Assembly: GCA_023431055.1 (NCBI GenBank)
Contig: JAEYXX010000137.1
Span: 1-26,094, forward strand
DNA: 26,094 bases
Reading direction: 5' to 3'
Source: Pseudomonadota bacterium
GTDB lineage: Bacteria; Pseudomonadota; Gammaproteobacteria; Pseudomonadales; Pseudomonadaceae
Under the pieces are notes generated by a model, which was given only the letters and a program-made list of their open reading frames with translations, was not told the origin of the DNA and made no database searches. Shown piece after piece: positions 14,176 through 23,701 of this stretch. A program made the translations under genes and the position numbers. Each line of letters begins with the position of its first letter. Position 1 is the stretch's first letter.

Positions 14176-15516
14176 TCAGAGGAAGGCGAACTTGGCGATG
14201 AAGATCACGCACAGCACATACAGACTCAGCGATACCTTGTCGCGCTGGCCGGTTAGCAGCTTCAGCGTGGCGTAGGTGAGAAAGCCCAGGGCGATGCCGT
14301 TGGCGATGGAGAAGGTCAGCGGCATCATCACCACGGTGACGATGGCCGGAATGGTATCGGTGTGGTCCTTCCAGTCGATATGCGCCATGCCGCTCATCAT
14401 CAGCATCGCCACGTAGATCAGCGCACCGGCGGTGGCGTAGGCGGGGATCATGCCGGCCAGCGGGGCGAAGAACATCGCGGCGAGGAACAGGATGCCGACG
14501 GTGACGGCGGTCAACCCGGTGCGGCCACCGGCGGCCACGCCCGAAGCGCTCTCGACGTAGCTGGTCACCGGCGGACAGCCCACCATGGCGCCAACCACGC
14601 TGGAGGTGGAGTCGGCCTTCAGCGCCTTGGACAGGTTGTGGATCTTGCCGTCCTCGTCCACCAGGTTGGCGCGGTGGGCCACGCCCATCAGGGTGCCGGC
14701 GGTGTCGAACATGTTCACGAAGAGAAACGCCAGGATCACGCTGATCATCGCCACGTTGAACGCGCCGGCGATATCCATGGCCAGGAAGGTCGGGGCCAGG
14801 CTCGGCGGCATCGACACCAGGCCACCGTATTCCACCAGGCCGAGTGCCCAGCCGATGGCAGTCACGCCGAGCATGCTAAAGAGGATGGCGCCAAACACGT
14901 TGCGGTGGCTGAGCACGGCGATCATCAGGAAGCATACGGCGGCGAGTAGCGCCGACGGGTTACTGAACGAGCCCATGGTCAACAGGGTGGCCGGGCTGTC
15001 GACGACGATCCCGGCGGTCTTCAGACCGATCAGGCCGAGGAACAGGCCGACCCCGGCACCCATGGCGAAGCGCAGGCTCATCGGGATGCTGTTGAGCAGC
15101 CATTCGCGGATCTTCGACAGGCTCATGATCATGAACAGCACGCCGGAGATGAACACCGCGCCCAGTGCGATCTGCCAGCTGTAGCCCATTTCACCGACGA
15201 CGGTGTAGGTGAAGAACGCGTTCAGGCCCATGCCCGGCGCCAGGCCAACTGGCCAGTTGGCGTACAGGCCCATCAGGAAGCAGCCCAGGGCCGCCCCGAT
15301 GCAGGTGGCGACGAAGGCGGCGCCATGATTGATGCCGGCAGTGGCCATGATGTTGGGATTGACGAAGATGATATAGGCCATGGTGACGAAGGTCGTCAGG
15401 CCGGCCAGCAGCTCGGTCTTGATGGTGGTGCGGTGCTCGGTCAGTTTGAAGAAGCGGTCGAGCAGGCCACCTCTTGCCAGTTGATTCGCGTGTTGTTCTT
15501 GTTTGACGCTTTCCAC
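14176..15516 (-). CDS. AzgA-type adenine/guanine/hypoxanthine permease
   Basis: A 446-residue inner-membrane transporter of the AzgA branch of NCS2 (E. coli GhxP/GhxQ/AdeP/AdeQ relatives). Family marks: HRTTIKTELLAGLTTFVTMA at the N-terminus, GLAPGMGLNAFFTYTVV, NMFDTAGTLMGVAHRANLVD with its substrate-site residues, and TSYVESASGVAAGGRTGLTA. About 12-14 membrane helices. Members take up guanine, hypoxanthine or adenine with protons; the exact base cannot be told here. The start is GTG (15516) with GAGGAG 8 bases upstream. It is convergent with hiuH and divergent from the GntR gene. Its promoter carries a perfect GntR-type operator in the spacer and a near-perfect RutR-type operator downstream. 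Confidence 0.92.
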   Translation of the reverse strand: MESVKQEQHANQLARGGLLDRFFKLTEHRTTIKTELLAGLTTFVTMAYIIFVNPNIMATAGINHGAAFVATCIGAALGCFLMGLYANWPVGLAPGMGLNAFFTYTVVGEMGYSWQIALGAVFISGVLFMIMSLSKIREWLLNSIPMSLRFAMGAGVGLFLGLIGLKTAGIVVDSPATLLTMGSFSNPSALLAAVCFLMIAVLSHRNVFGAILFSMLGVTAIGWALGLVEYGGLVSMPPSLAPTFLAMDIAGAFNVAMISVILAFLFVNMFDTAGTLMGVAHRANLVDEDGKIHNLSKALKADSTSSVVGAMVGCPPVTSYVESASGVAAGGRTGLTAVTVGILFLAAMFFAPLAGMIPAYATAGALIYVAMLMMSGMAHIDWKDHTDTIPAIVTVVMMPLTFSIANGIALGFLTYATLKLLTGQRDKVSLSLYVLCVIFIAKFAFL

Positions 15517-15622
15517 AGCGGGTACTCCTCATCTCTCTTGTTGTGTACCGCCCAGAGCCTTGTGTAAGAACAATGCTCTCTGAGGCAGGCGGTGTTTTCG
15601 GTGGTGCTTCCTGGCTAAGTTG

Positions 15623-15683
15623 TTGACCGAGCGGTCAAGAAGTCACTCAGGCGCGATTATGATGTTGTATACAAAAAATGCAA
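15623..15683 (-). promoter_or_regulatory. azgA promoter with nested GntR-type and RutR-type operators
   Basis: On the minus strand TTGCAT (15678-15683) and CATAAT (15656-15661) are 16 bases apart, a good sigma70 promoter. The perfect palindrome TTGTATACAA (15665-15674) sits in the spacer, and TTGACCGAGCGGTCAA (15623-15638), with both RutR half-sites intact, lies at about +10 to +25. Both places suit repression. A further partial GntR-type site, TTGTGTACCG, is at 15541-15550. Confidence 0.65.
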
Positions 15684-15699
15684 TTAATGTTTTTAATGT

Positions 15700-15990
15700 T
15701 GCATTGATCGCACCAGTTGACTGACCGGGCTTGAGTGCGACCGAATTGGGCGACAATCCATTCTGTCTTGAGGCTAAAAGACTTTTAAAACAAAGAGATA
15801 GGAAAGGGGGTTGCTTGAACGCCTTTGGCTGCCCGAGCAGCGATCAGCCAGCTATAGGTGCTCCTTAGCTGCTAATGAAATGAGACGCTAGCCATACATA
15901 AGGAAAGGATTTGTTTCGCTGCGCTAAATCTCAGGCAATGTACTGCCATCGCCAGCTATGACGTCATACGACGCAGGGTGTAGTGGCTCA
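15700..15990. other. Unassigned spacer between azgA and gntR
   Basis: About 290 bases beyond the azgA promoter with no convincing gene. It holds a small inverted repeat TAAAAGACTTTTA (15774-15786) and an isolated palindrome ATGACGTCAT (15958-15967). No riboswitch or small-RNA structure could be recognised by eye. Confidence 0.4.
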
Positions 15991-15995
15991 TTGCT

Positions 15996-16005
15996 TTGTG
16001 TACAA
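15996..16005 (+). promoter_or_regulatory. GntR-type operator upstream of gntR
   Basis: TTGTGTACAA about 105 bases before the gntR start; its TACAAT may also be the -10. It fits autoregulation by the adjacent GntR protein. Confidence 0.5.
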
Positions 16006-16109
16006 TTGCCCCAATTTTTTTCTGATGTTTTTTCGCTCGGAGCTTGTCAGCTACCGGGTAGAACACAGTAGAGTCGCAGTGTCGCCGACTCTCATTGACG
16101 CGAGCCAGA

Positions 16110-16877
16110 ATGAACGATCAATTGCAGCCACTGAAGAAGCAGCCGCGTGCGGGCAAAAGCAACCGCAGCGGGACTCAGGACGATGTCGTATATGCCCACA
16201 TTTTCGACGCCATTCTCGAGCAGCGCCTGGCGCCCGGCACCAAGCTGAGCGAAGAGGCGCTGGGCGAGATCTTCGGCGTCAGCCGCACCATCATTCGCCG
16301 CGCCCTGTCGCGCCTGGCCCACGAGGGCGTAGTGCTGCTGCGGCCGAACCGCGGAGCGGTGGTCGCCAGCCCCAGTGTCGAAGAAGCCCGGCAGATCTTC
16401 TATGCGCGCCGCCTGGTCGAGCGCGCCATCACCGAGCTGGCCGTCGAGCATGCCACCGCCGAGCAGTTGGCCGAGCTGCGGCAGATGGTCAAGGACGAGC
16501 AGGACAGCTTCTCCCGTGGTGATCGTGGTGCCGGCATCCGTCTGTCTGGCGAGTTCCACCTGAAGCTGGCCGAAGCCGCGCGCAATGCGCCGCTGGTCAG
16601 CTTCCAGCGCAGCCTGGTGTCGCAGACTTCGCTGATCATCGCCCAGTACGAAAGCGGCAGCCGCTCGCATTGCTCTTACGACGAACACAACCAGTTGATC
16701 GACGCCATCGAGGCGCGCGATGCCGAGCGTGCGGTGCACCTGATGATGCACCACATGGATCACATCGACAGCAAGCTCAACCTGGACGAGGAAAGCGCTT
16801 CGGACGACCTGCACGCAGTGTTCTCGCACCTGCTGCAGACCAAGAAGAAGCCCGGCCGCAGCGCCGCCAATCGCTGA
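16110..16877 (+). CDS. GntR/FCD-family regulator of the purine cluster (proposed)
   Basis: A 255-residue regulator. After a basic, unstructured-looking N-terminus (about 1-27) comes a GntR winged helix (VVYAHIFDAILEQRLAPGTK, then EEALGEIFGVSRTIIRRALS, ending LLRPNRGAVV) and an FCD ligand domain from about 100, with the usual metal-site histidines in FHLKLAEAA, EHNQLIDAIEARD and HMMHHMDH-like sequence. The ATG at 16110 has a weak ribosome site; an in-frame TTG at 16095 is an alternative. A TTGTGTACAA palindrome precedes it and the same palindrome precedes azgA, hiuH, puuE and the permease genes, which fits this regulator type. From memory, the P. putida gene in the same position has been linked to repression of gcl (GclR); that should be checked. 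Confidence 0.88.
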   Translation: MNDQLQPLKKQPRAGKSNRSGTQDDVVYAHIFDAILEQRLAPGTKLSEEALGEIFGVSRTIIRRALSRLAHEGVVLLRPNRGAVVASPSVEEARQIFYARRLVERAITELAVEHATAEQLAELRQMVKDEQDSFSRGDRGAGIRLSGEFHLKLAEAARNAPLVSFQRSLVSQTSLIIAQYESGSRSHCSYDEHNQLIDAIEARDAERAVHLMMHHMDHIDSKLNLDEESASDDLHAVFSHLLQTKKKPGRSAANR

Positions 16878-16895
16878 TATTCAGCGTGTAACAAG

Positions 16896-16926
16896 AAAGC
16901 CCCGATGCTCGCGCCTCGGGGCTTTT
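16896..16926 (+). terminator. Rho-independent terminator of gntR
   Basis: AAAGCCCCGA and TCGGGGCTTTT around a 10-base loop, just after the gntR stop. Confidence 0.85.
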
Positions 16927-16964
16927 CATTGTGAAGATGATATGGCTGAGGCAGGGCGCATTTG

Positions 16965-17036
16965 TGTAGGAGCGGCTTCAGCCGCGAAGCTGTCAAGCAT
17001 GCCTACAGCCTGATCGCGGATAAATCCGCTCCTACG
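16965..17036. repeat. Inverted pair of REP elements (BIME-like)
   Basis: TGTAGGAGCGGCTTCAGCCG (from 16965) faces its partner ATAAATCCGCTCCTACG (ending 17036), the very common Pseudomonas REP in head-to-head orientation about 27 bases apart. It separates the convergent gntR and guaD genes. Confidence 0.85.
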
Positions 17037-17057
17037 AAAGCGGTTAGGCCGTCGGCC

Positions 17058-18362
17058 TCAGTCGCGCTGGTGCACCGAGACGCCTGCGGCGAAGGTCTCT
17101 TTCACGGTGCGGTCATCGCCGAGCATGGTCAGGGCGAACAGGCGTTCTTCCAGGCTCCTGGCCTGCTGCATGCGGTAGCTGATCAGTGGCGTGGCGTTGT
17201 AGTCCAGCACCAGGAAGTCGGCGTCCTTGCCGGGCAGGAAGTTGCCCAGCTTGTCGTCCAGGTACAGCGCATTGGCACCGCCCAGGGTGGCCAGGTACAG
17301 CGATTTGAACGGGTCGAGCTTCTTGCCTTGCAGCTGCATCACCTTGTATGCCTCGTTCAGCGACTGCAGCTGGCTGAAGCTGGTGCCGGCACCGACGTCG
17401 GTACCCAGACCGACGCGCACGCCATGGGCTTCCAGCTTGTTCAGGTCGAACATGCCGCTGCCGAGGAACAGGTTGGAGGTCGGGCAGAAGGCCACCGCCG
17501 AGCCGGTTTCGGCCAGGCGCTTGCACTCGTCGTCGCACAGGTGCACGCCATGGGCGAACACCGCGCGCGGGCCGATCAGCTTGTGGTGGTCATAGACGTC
17601 CAGATAGCCCTTGCGCTCGGGGAACAATTCCTTGACCCATTCGATTTCCTTGCGGTTCTCGGACAGGTGGGTGTGCATATACAGGTTGGGATATTCCTGG
17701 AGCAGCTTGCCGGCCAGCTCCAGTTGCTCCGGTGTACTGGTCGGGGCGAAGCGCGGGGTGACTGCATAGTGCAGGCGGCCCTTGCCGTGCCAGCGTTCGA
17801 TCAGTGCCTTGCTCTCGGCGTAGCCGCTTTCCGCGGTGTCGGTGAGGTAATCCGGAGCGTTGCGATCCATCAGCACCTTGCCCGCGATCATGCGCAGGTT
17901 GAGCTTTTCGGCCTGCTCGAAGAAGGCATCCACCGATTGCGGATGCACGGTGCCGAACACCAGGGCGGTGGTGGTGCCGTTGCGCAGCAGTTCCTTGAGG
18001 AAGATCGCCGCCACATCACTGGCATGGGCCTTGTCTTCGAACTGCTGCTCGGTGGGGAAGGTGTAGGTGTTGAGCCAGTCCAGCAGCTGCTCGCCGTAGG
18101 AGGCGATCATGCCGGTCTGCGGGTAGTGGATATGGGTGTCGATGAAACCGGGGGTGATAAGCGCGTCGCGGTAGTGTTGAACCTCGATGCCGGCCAGCTT
18201 CGGCAACAGCTCGGCAGCCGCTCCGACCTGAGCGACCTTGCCGTTTTCGATCAGCAGAATGCCGTCCTCGAAATATTCATAGGACTGCTCGACACCGACC
18301 ACGGCGGGGTCGGCAAGGCTGTGCAGGACGGCGGCGCGGTAGGCTTTGCGGGTGTTGCTCAT
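17058..18362 (-). CDS. guaD: Guanine deaminase
   Basis: A 434-residue amidohydrolase converting guanine to xanthine and ammonia. Metal ligands are visible: H77 and H79 in PGFIDTHIHYPQTG, later His in MHTHLSENR and VFAHGVHLCDDE, and the Asp of GLGTDVGAGTSFS. FCPTSNLFLGSG and the LGGANALYLDDKLG C-terminal segment are typical of GuaD. The ATG at 18362 is chosen because the family sequence begins there (MSNTRKAYRAAVLHS); a longer frame to 18422 would run through two repeats. It is last in xdhA-xdhB-xdhC-guaD, 73 bases after xdhC, and feeds xanthine to XDH. Confidence 0.94.
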   Translation of the reverse strand: MSNTRKAYRAAVLHSLADPAVVGVEQSYEYFEDGILLIENGKVAQVGAAAELLPKLAGIEVQHYRDALITPGFIDTHIHYPQTGMIASYGEQLLDWLNTYTFPTEQQFEDKAHASDVAAIFLKELLRNGTTTALVFGTVHPQSVDAFFEQAEKLNLRMIAGKVLMDRNAPDYLTDTAESGYAESKALIERWHGKGRLHYAVTPRFAPTSTPEQLELAGKLLQEYPNLYMHTHLSENRKEIEWVKELFPERKGYLDVYDHHKLIGPRAVFAHGVHLCDDECKRLAETGSAVAFCPTSNLFLGSGMFDLNKLEAHGVRVGLGTDVGAGTSFSQLQSLNEAYKVMQLQGKKLDPFKSLYLATLGGANALYLDDKLGNFLPGKDADFLVLDYNATPLISYRMQQARSLEERLFALTMLGDDRTVKETFAAGVSVHQRD

Positions 18363-18383
18363 CGTGTGAATCTCAATCAGTGG

Positions 18384-18429
18384 GGTGCGCTGGGCGCACC
18401 AAAAAATGGGGGTAGTGCGCACAGCGCAC
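18384..18429. repeat. Tandem palindromes between xdhC and guaD
   Basis: GGTGCGC-TGG-GCGCACC (18384-18400) and GTGCGC-ACA-GCGCAC (18415-18429) are two copies of one palindrome. On the transcribed (minus) strand the xdhC-proximal copy is followed after 8 bases by TTTTTT. They could dampen read-through into guaD. GGTGCGCACC at 2196-2205 is a related core. Confidence 0.65.
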
Positions 18430-18435
18430 CAATAA

Positions 18436-19266
18436 TCAGGACCGGCGCGATGCCGGCAGCAGCTTGGCCACGCTGGATTCGCCTTTCTTCACGTCCTGGC
18501 CGAAGCTTGCGTTGTATGTAGCGATCACTTCGCCGGCGATGGATACGGCAATTTCCACCGGCAGTTTGCCTTTCACTTCGGCCAGGCCCATCGGGCAGCG
18601 CATGCGTGCCATCAACGTTTCCTCGAAGCCGCGTTCGCGCAGGCGGTGTTCGAACTTGACGCGTTTGGTCTTCGAGCCGATCAGGCCGTAGTAGGTGAAG
18701 TCGCCGCGTTTGAGGATGGCCGCGGTCAGCTCCAGGTCGAGCTGGTGGTTGTGGGTCATGACGATGTAGTAGCTGCCGGGCGGCATGTTCTCCACCTCAT
18801 CGACCACTTCGTCATTAACGATCTTCTCCACGCCGGCGGGGATGTGCTCGGGAAATTCGTTCTCCCTCGAGTCGATCCAGCGCACCTTGCACGGCAGGCT
18901 GGCCAGCAGCGGTACCAACGCGCGACCGACATGACCGGCGCCGAACACGGCGATCTGCGCCTGCGGCTGACCCATGGGCTCGAACAGCAGCACGGTGGCG
19001 CCGCCGCAGCACTGACCGAGGCTGGCGCCAAGGGAGAAACGCTCCAGGCGGGTGTCCTGGCTGCGCGCGGCGAGCATCTCGCGGGCCATTTCCATGGCCT
19101 TGTATTCCAGATGGCCGCCGCCGATGGTCTCGAAGATGCGCTCGGCGGTGACCACCATCTTCGAGCCGGCATTGCGCGGCGTCGAGCCGCGTTCTTCGAT
19201 GATGGTCACCAGCACGCAGGGCTCACCTTTTTCCAGCAGCTCGGCGAGGGCAATGATCCAGCTCAT
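18436..19266 (-). CDS. xdhC: XdhC, molybdenum cofactor insertion chaperone for XDH
   Basis: A 276-residue accessory protein that binds sulfurated molybdenum cofactor and inserts it into XdhB. The N-terminal XdhC/CoxI domain has VLVTIIEERGSTPRNAGSKM, IGGGHLEYKA and GASLGQCCGGA with its Cys pair; the C-terminal Rossmann-like domain has IAVFGAGHVGRALVPLL, VMTHNHQLDLEL and YYGLIGSKTKRVKF. The ATG at 19266 has GGAGG upstream. It lies 215 bases after xdhB, an unusually wide gap for the operon, filled by an inverted REP pair and a partial GntR-type box TTGTGCACCG (19397-19406), so it may have some separate control. Confidence 0.94.
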   Translation of the reverse strand: MSWIIALAELLEKGEPCVLVTIIEERGSTPRNAGSKMVVTAERIFETIGGGHLEYKAMEMAREMLAARSQDTRLERFSLGASLGQCCGGATVLLFEPMGQPQAQIAVFGAGHVGRALVPLLASLPCKVRWIDSRENEFPEHIPAGVEKIVNDEVVDEVENMPPGSYYIVMTHNHQLDLELTAAILKRGDFTYYGLIGSKTKRVKFEHRLRERGFEETLMARMRCPMGLAEVKGKLPVEIAVSIAGEVIATYNASFGQDVKKGESSVAKLLPASRRS

Positions 19267-19422
19267 TTGCTCAGCCTCCAGGAAGGCGTGGTCTGCCCCG
19301 GGCGCGGCAGGCGCCAGTTGCTCGGCGACGGGGCCAGAATCGGCTCCGGCGTCGGGCGAGCGGGTGGATTATTCGGTTCGGTGTGTTTTGTCATTGTTGT
19401 GCACCGTGGTTTGGGGGGGGAA

Positions 19423-19486
19423 GTAGGGTGGGCTTTAGCCCACCAATACTCCCCGTTGATGTTGGTGGGCTGAAGCCCACCCTACG
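19423..19486. repeat. Inverted REP pair overlapping the xdhB stop
   Basis: GGTGGGCTTTAGCCCACC (left copy, preceded by GTAG) faces GGTGGGCTGAAGCCCACC (right copy, followed by CTACG). The whole forms a large potential stem. The TAG stop of xdhB lies in the conserved CTACG edge of the right copy. A third copy is at 9649-9674. Confidence 0.85.
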
Positions 19487-21878
19487 CTCCGACCGTTTCC
19501 ATTTCGACGGCGCTTGCTCTGGCTTGCTTCAGCTTGCGCATCTGTTCCACACCCCAGAGCACGCGCTCGGGCGTGGCCGGGGCGTCGATCTGCGGTTGCA
19601 CCTTGTAGTCGGCCAGGCTGGCCACGGCGTCCTTCAGCGCGCACCAGGCGGCGATGCCGAGCATGAAGGGCGGCTCGCCCACGGCCTTGGAGTGGAACAC
19701 GGTGTCTTCCGGGTTCTTGCGGTTCTCCACCAGTTTCACGCGCAGGTCGATGGGCATGTCGGCGATGGCCGGGATCTTGTAGCTGGCCGGACCGTTGGTC
19801 ATCAGTTTGCCCTTGGCGTTCCACACCAGCTCCTCGGTGGTCAGCCAGCCCATGCCCTGGACGAAGGCGCCTTCGACCTGGCCGATGTCGATGGCCGGGT
19901 TCAGCGAGTCGCCGACGTCATGCAGGATATCGCCACGCAGCATGCGGTATTCGCCGGTCAGGGTGTCCACCAGCACTTCCACGCAGGCCACGCCGTAGGC
20001 GTAGTAGTAGAAGGGGCGGCCACGCGCTTGGTCCCGGTCATAGAAAATCTTCGGGGTGCGGTAGAAGCCGGTCGAGGACAGCGAGACCTGGCCGAAGTAG
20101 GCCTTCTGGATCATCTCTTCGAACGACAGGAAGTGATCACGCACGCGCACCTGCCCGTTGCGGAATTCCACGTCTTCCGGGGTGACCTTGTACTCGCGCA
20201 CCAGGAACTCCACCAGGCGCTGCTTGATGGTCTCGGCCGCGTTCTTCGCCGCCATGCCATTGAGGTCGGTGCCGCTGGAGGCGGCAGTGGGCGAGGTGTT
20301 GGGCACCTTGTCGGTATTGGTGGCGGTGATCTGGATGCGCTCGATATCGACCTGGAACACTTCGGCGACGACTTGCGCGACCTTGGTGTTGAGGCCCTGG
20401 CCCATCTCGGTGCCGCCGTGGTTCAGGTGGATCGAACCGTCGGTGTAGATATGGATCAGCGCGCCGGCCTGGTTGAGGAAGGTGGCAGTAAAGCTGATGC
20501 CGAATTTCACCGGGGTCATGGCCAGGCCTTTCTTCAGCACCGGGCTTTTCTGGTTGAACTCGATGATTTCGCGGCGGCGCTTGGCGTACTCGGCGCTTTC
20601 CTCCAGCTCGGCGGTCATCTCGTGGATGACGTTGTGCTCCACGGTCTGGTGGTAGTGGGTGACGTTGCGCTCGGTCTTGCCGTAGTAGTTGAGCTTGCGT
20701 ACTTCCAGCGGGTCCTTGCCCAGGTGGCGGGCGATGGCATCCATCACTTCCTCGATGGCGACCATGCCCTGTGGGCCGCCGAAGCCGCGGTAGGCGGTGT
20801 TCGAGGCGGTATTGGTCTTGCAGCGATGACCATTGATGGTGGCGTTGCCGAGGAAGTAGGCGTTGTCCGAGTGGAACATGGCGCGGTCGACGATGGAGCC
20901 GGACAGATCCGGCGAGTAGCCGCAGTTACCGGCCAGGTCCATCTCGATGCCGTGCAGCAGGCCGTCGTCATCGAAGCCGACGTCGTACTCGACGTAGAAG
21001 GGATGGCGCTTGCCGGTCATGCTCATGTCTTCCATGCGCGGCAGACGCATCTTGGTCGGGCGGCCGGTCAGGTGGGCGATCACCGCGCACAGGCACGCCG
21101 GGCCGGCGGCCTGGGTTTCCTTGCCGCCGAAGCCACCACCCATGCGGCGCATGTCGATGACGATCTTGTTCATCGGCACGCCAAGCACTTCGGCGACCAG
21201 CTTCTGCACCTCGGTAGGGTTCTGCGTCGAGGTGTAGACCAGCATGCCGCCGTCTTCGGTGGGCATCACCGAGGAAATCTGGGTTTCCAGGTAGAAGTGC
21301 TCCTGGCCGCCGATATGCAGGGTGCCCTGCAGGCGACGCGGGGCACTGGCCAGCTTGCTGGCCGAGTCGCCGATGCGATGGGTGTGGCTGGCGAGTACGA
21401 AATGCTTCTTGCGGTAGGCCTCGACCACGTCGAGCACCGGCTCCAGGTCTTCGTATTCGACGATGGCAGCCATGGCCGCCTTGCGCGCGGTTTCCAGGCT
21501 GTCGGCGGCTACCGCCAGCACCACCTGTCCCACGTACTCGACCTTGCCGTCGGCCAGCAGCGGGTCGCCGGCGACCACCGGGCCGATATCCAGCTGGCCG
21601 GGTACATCATCCTTGGTGATGGCGATGGCCACGCCCGGAAACTCGTAGCAGGGGCTGGTATCGATGCGCAGGATGCGCGCATGGGCACGATCCGACTGGC
21701 GCGCATAGACGTGCAACTGGTTGGGGAACTCCAGGCGGTCGTCGACATAGACCGCCTCGCCGGACACGTGCTTGTCCGCGCTCTCGTGCTTGACGCTGCG
21801 GCCGACGCCGCTGGTCATGCCGGCGCGGAACAGGGCTGCCAGCTCTTCCTGGGATTTGTGCTGAATATGACTGGACAT
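19482..21878 (-). CDS. xdhB: Xanthine dehydrogenase, molybdopterin-binding subunit
   Basis: A 798-residue large subunit carrying the molybdenum site. Residues 1 to about 150 are the ald_xan_dh a/b hammerhead (GRSVKHESADKHVSGEAVY). Active-site sequences are intact: Q200 in HFYLETQ, E254 in GGGFGGKE, R364 in TAYRGFGGPQG, GTEMGQGLNTK, and the catalytic base E735 in AVGEPPF (matching Glu802, Arg880 and Glu1261 of bovine XDH). Glu254 and Arg364 indicate a true xanthine dehydrogenase rather than an aldehyde oxidase. The ATG at 21878 has GGGGA upstream and lies 17 bases after xdhA. The last codons run into a REP element that provides the stop. Confidence 0.97.
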   Translation of the reverse strand: MSSHIQHKSQEELAALFRAGMTSGVGRSVKHESADKHVSGEAVYVDDRLEFPNQLHVYARQSDRAHARILRIDTSPCYEFPGVAIAITKDDVPGQLDIGPVVAGDPLLADGKVEYVGQVVLAVAADSLETARKAAMAAIVEYEDLEPVLDVVEAYRKKHFVLASHTHRIGDSASKLASAPRRLQGTLHIGGQEHFYLETQISSVMPTEDGGMLVYTSTQNPTEVQKLVAEVLGVPMNKIVIDMRRMGGGFGGKETQAAGPACLCAVIAHLTGRPTKMRLPRMEDMSMTGKRHPFYVEYDVGFDDDGLLHGIEMDLAGNCGYSPDLSGSIVDRAMFHSDNAYFLGNATINGHRCKTNTASNTAYRGFGGPQGMVAIEEVMDAIARHLGKDPLEVRKLNYYGKTERNVTHYHQTVEHNVIHEMTAELEESAEYAKRRREIIEFNQKSPVLKKGLAMTPVKFGISFTATFLNQAGALIHIYTDGSIHLNHGGTEMGQGLNTKVAQVVAEVFQVDIERIQITATNTDKVPNTSPTAASSGTDLNGMAAKNAAETIKQRLVEFLVREYKVTPEDVEFRNGQVRVRDHFLSFEEMIQKAYFGQVSLSSTGFYRTPKIFYDRDQARGRPFYYYAYGVACVEVLVDTLTGEYRMLRGDILHDVGDSLNPAIDIGQVEGAFVQGMGWLTTEELVWNAKGKLMTNGPASYKIPAIADMPIDLRVKLVENRKNPEDTVFHSKAVGEPPFMLGIAAWCALKDAVASLADYKVQPQIDAPATPERVLWGVEQMRKLKQARASAVEMETVGA

Positions 21879-21895
21879 CTTTCTATCCCCAACTC

Positions 21896-23335
<1,440 letters not shown>

Positions 23336-23429
23336 GGACGACCTCCAGGCATTTTATTGTTATGAATCGGTGGCTCGCCGGGTGATCTGCGTGCACTGCA
23401 AGGCCCGGGCGCGATTGGCCATGGAGGCA

Positions 23430-23480
23430 ATCTAGGGTTTTCTGACTTTTGGGTCAATAAATTTCTGACCTGAAAGTCAG
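23430..23480 (-). promoter_or_regulatory. xdhA promoter with tandem RutR-type operators
   Basis: On the minus strand TTGACC (23453-23458) and TAGATT (23430-23435) are 17 bases apart. The -35 is itself one half of the operator CTGACTTTTGGGTCAA (23443-23458). A second operator, CTGACCTGAAAGTCAG (23465-23480), lies 22 bases upstream, about two helical turns, on the same face. Bound protein at the first site would block the -35. The rest of the 366-base gap up to the GntR gene shows no other named element. Confidence 0.65.
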
Positions 23481-23701
23481 TCTATTTTTTGGCAGCCTGA
23501 TCCGTGAGACTGGCCATTCTGCTTGATGGTTTCCGCCTCGCAGGGCGCTCCGCCATTCCTTCAGCAAGTGTCATGCCGTACGCTTGGCCCGGATGCGCCC
23601 TGTGTTACACTCGCCGCCGAATTTTCGTGCTCCTGCCCAGCCGCAGCGGGGCTCTCAGACTCGACCGCCTGCCTCTGGATTGACGCAACTTAAGGAATGT
23701 C

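Noticed and set aside
15958..15967. ATGACGTCAT palindrome as an operator
   Set aside because: Single copy in the window and not placed at a recognisable promoter; not enough for a call.
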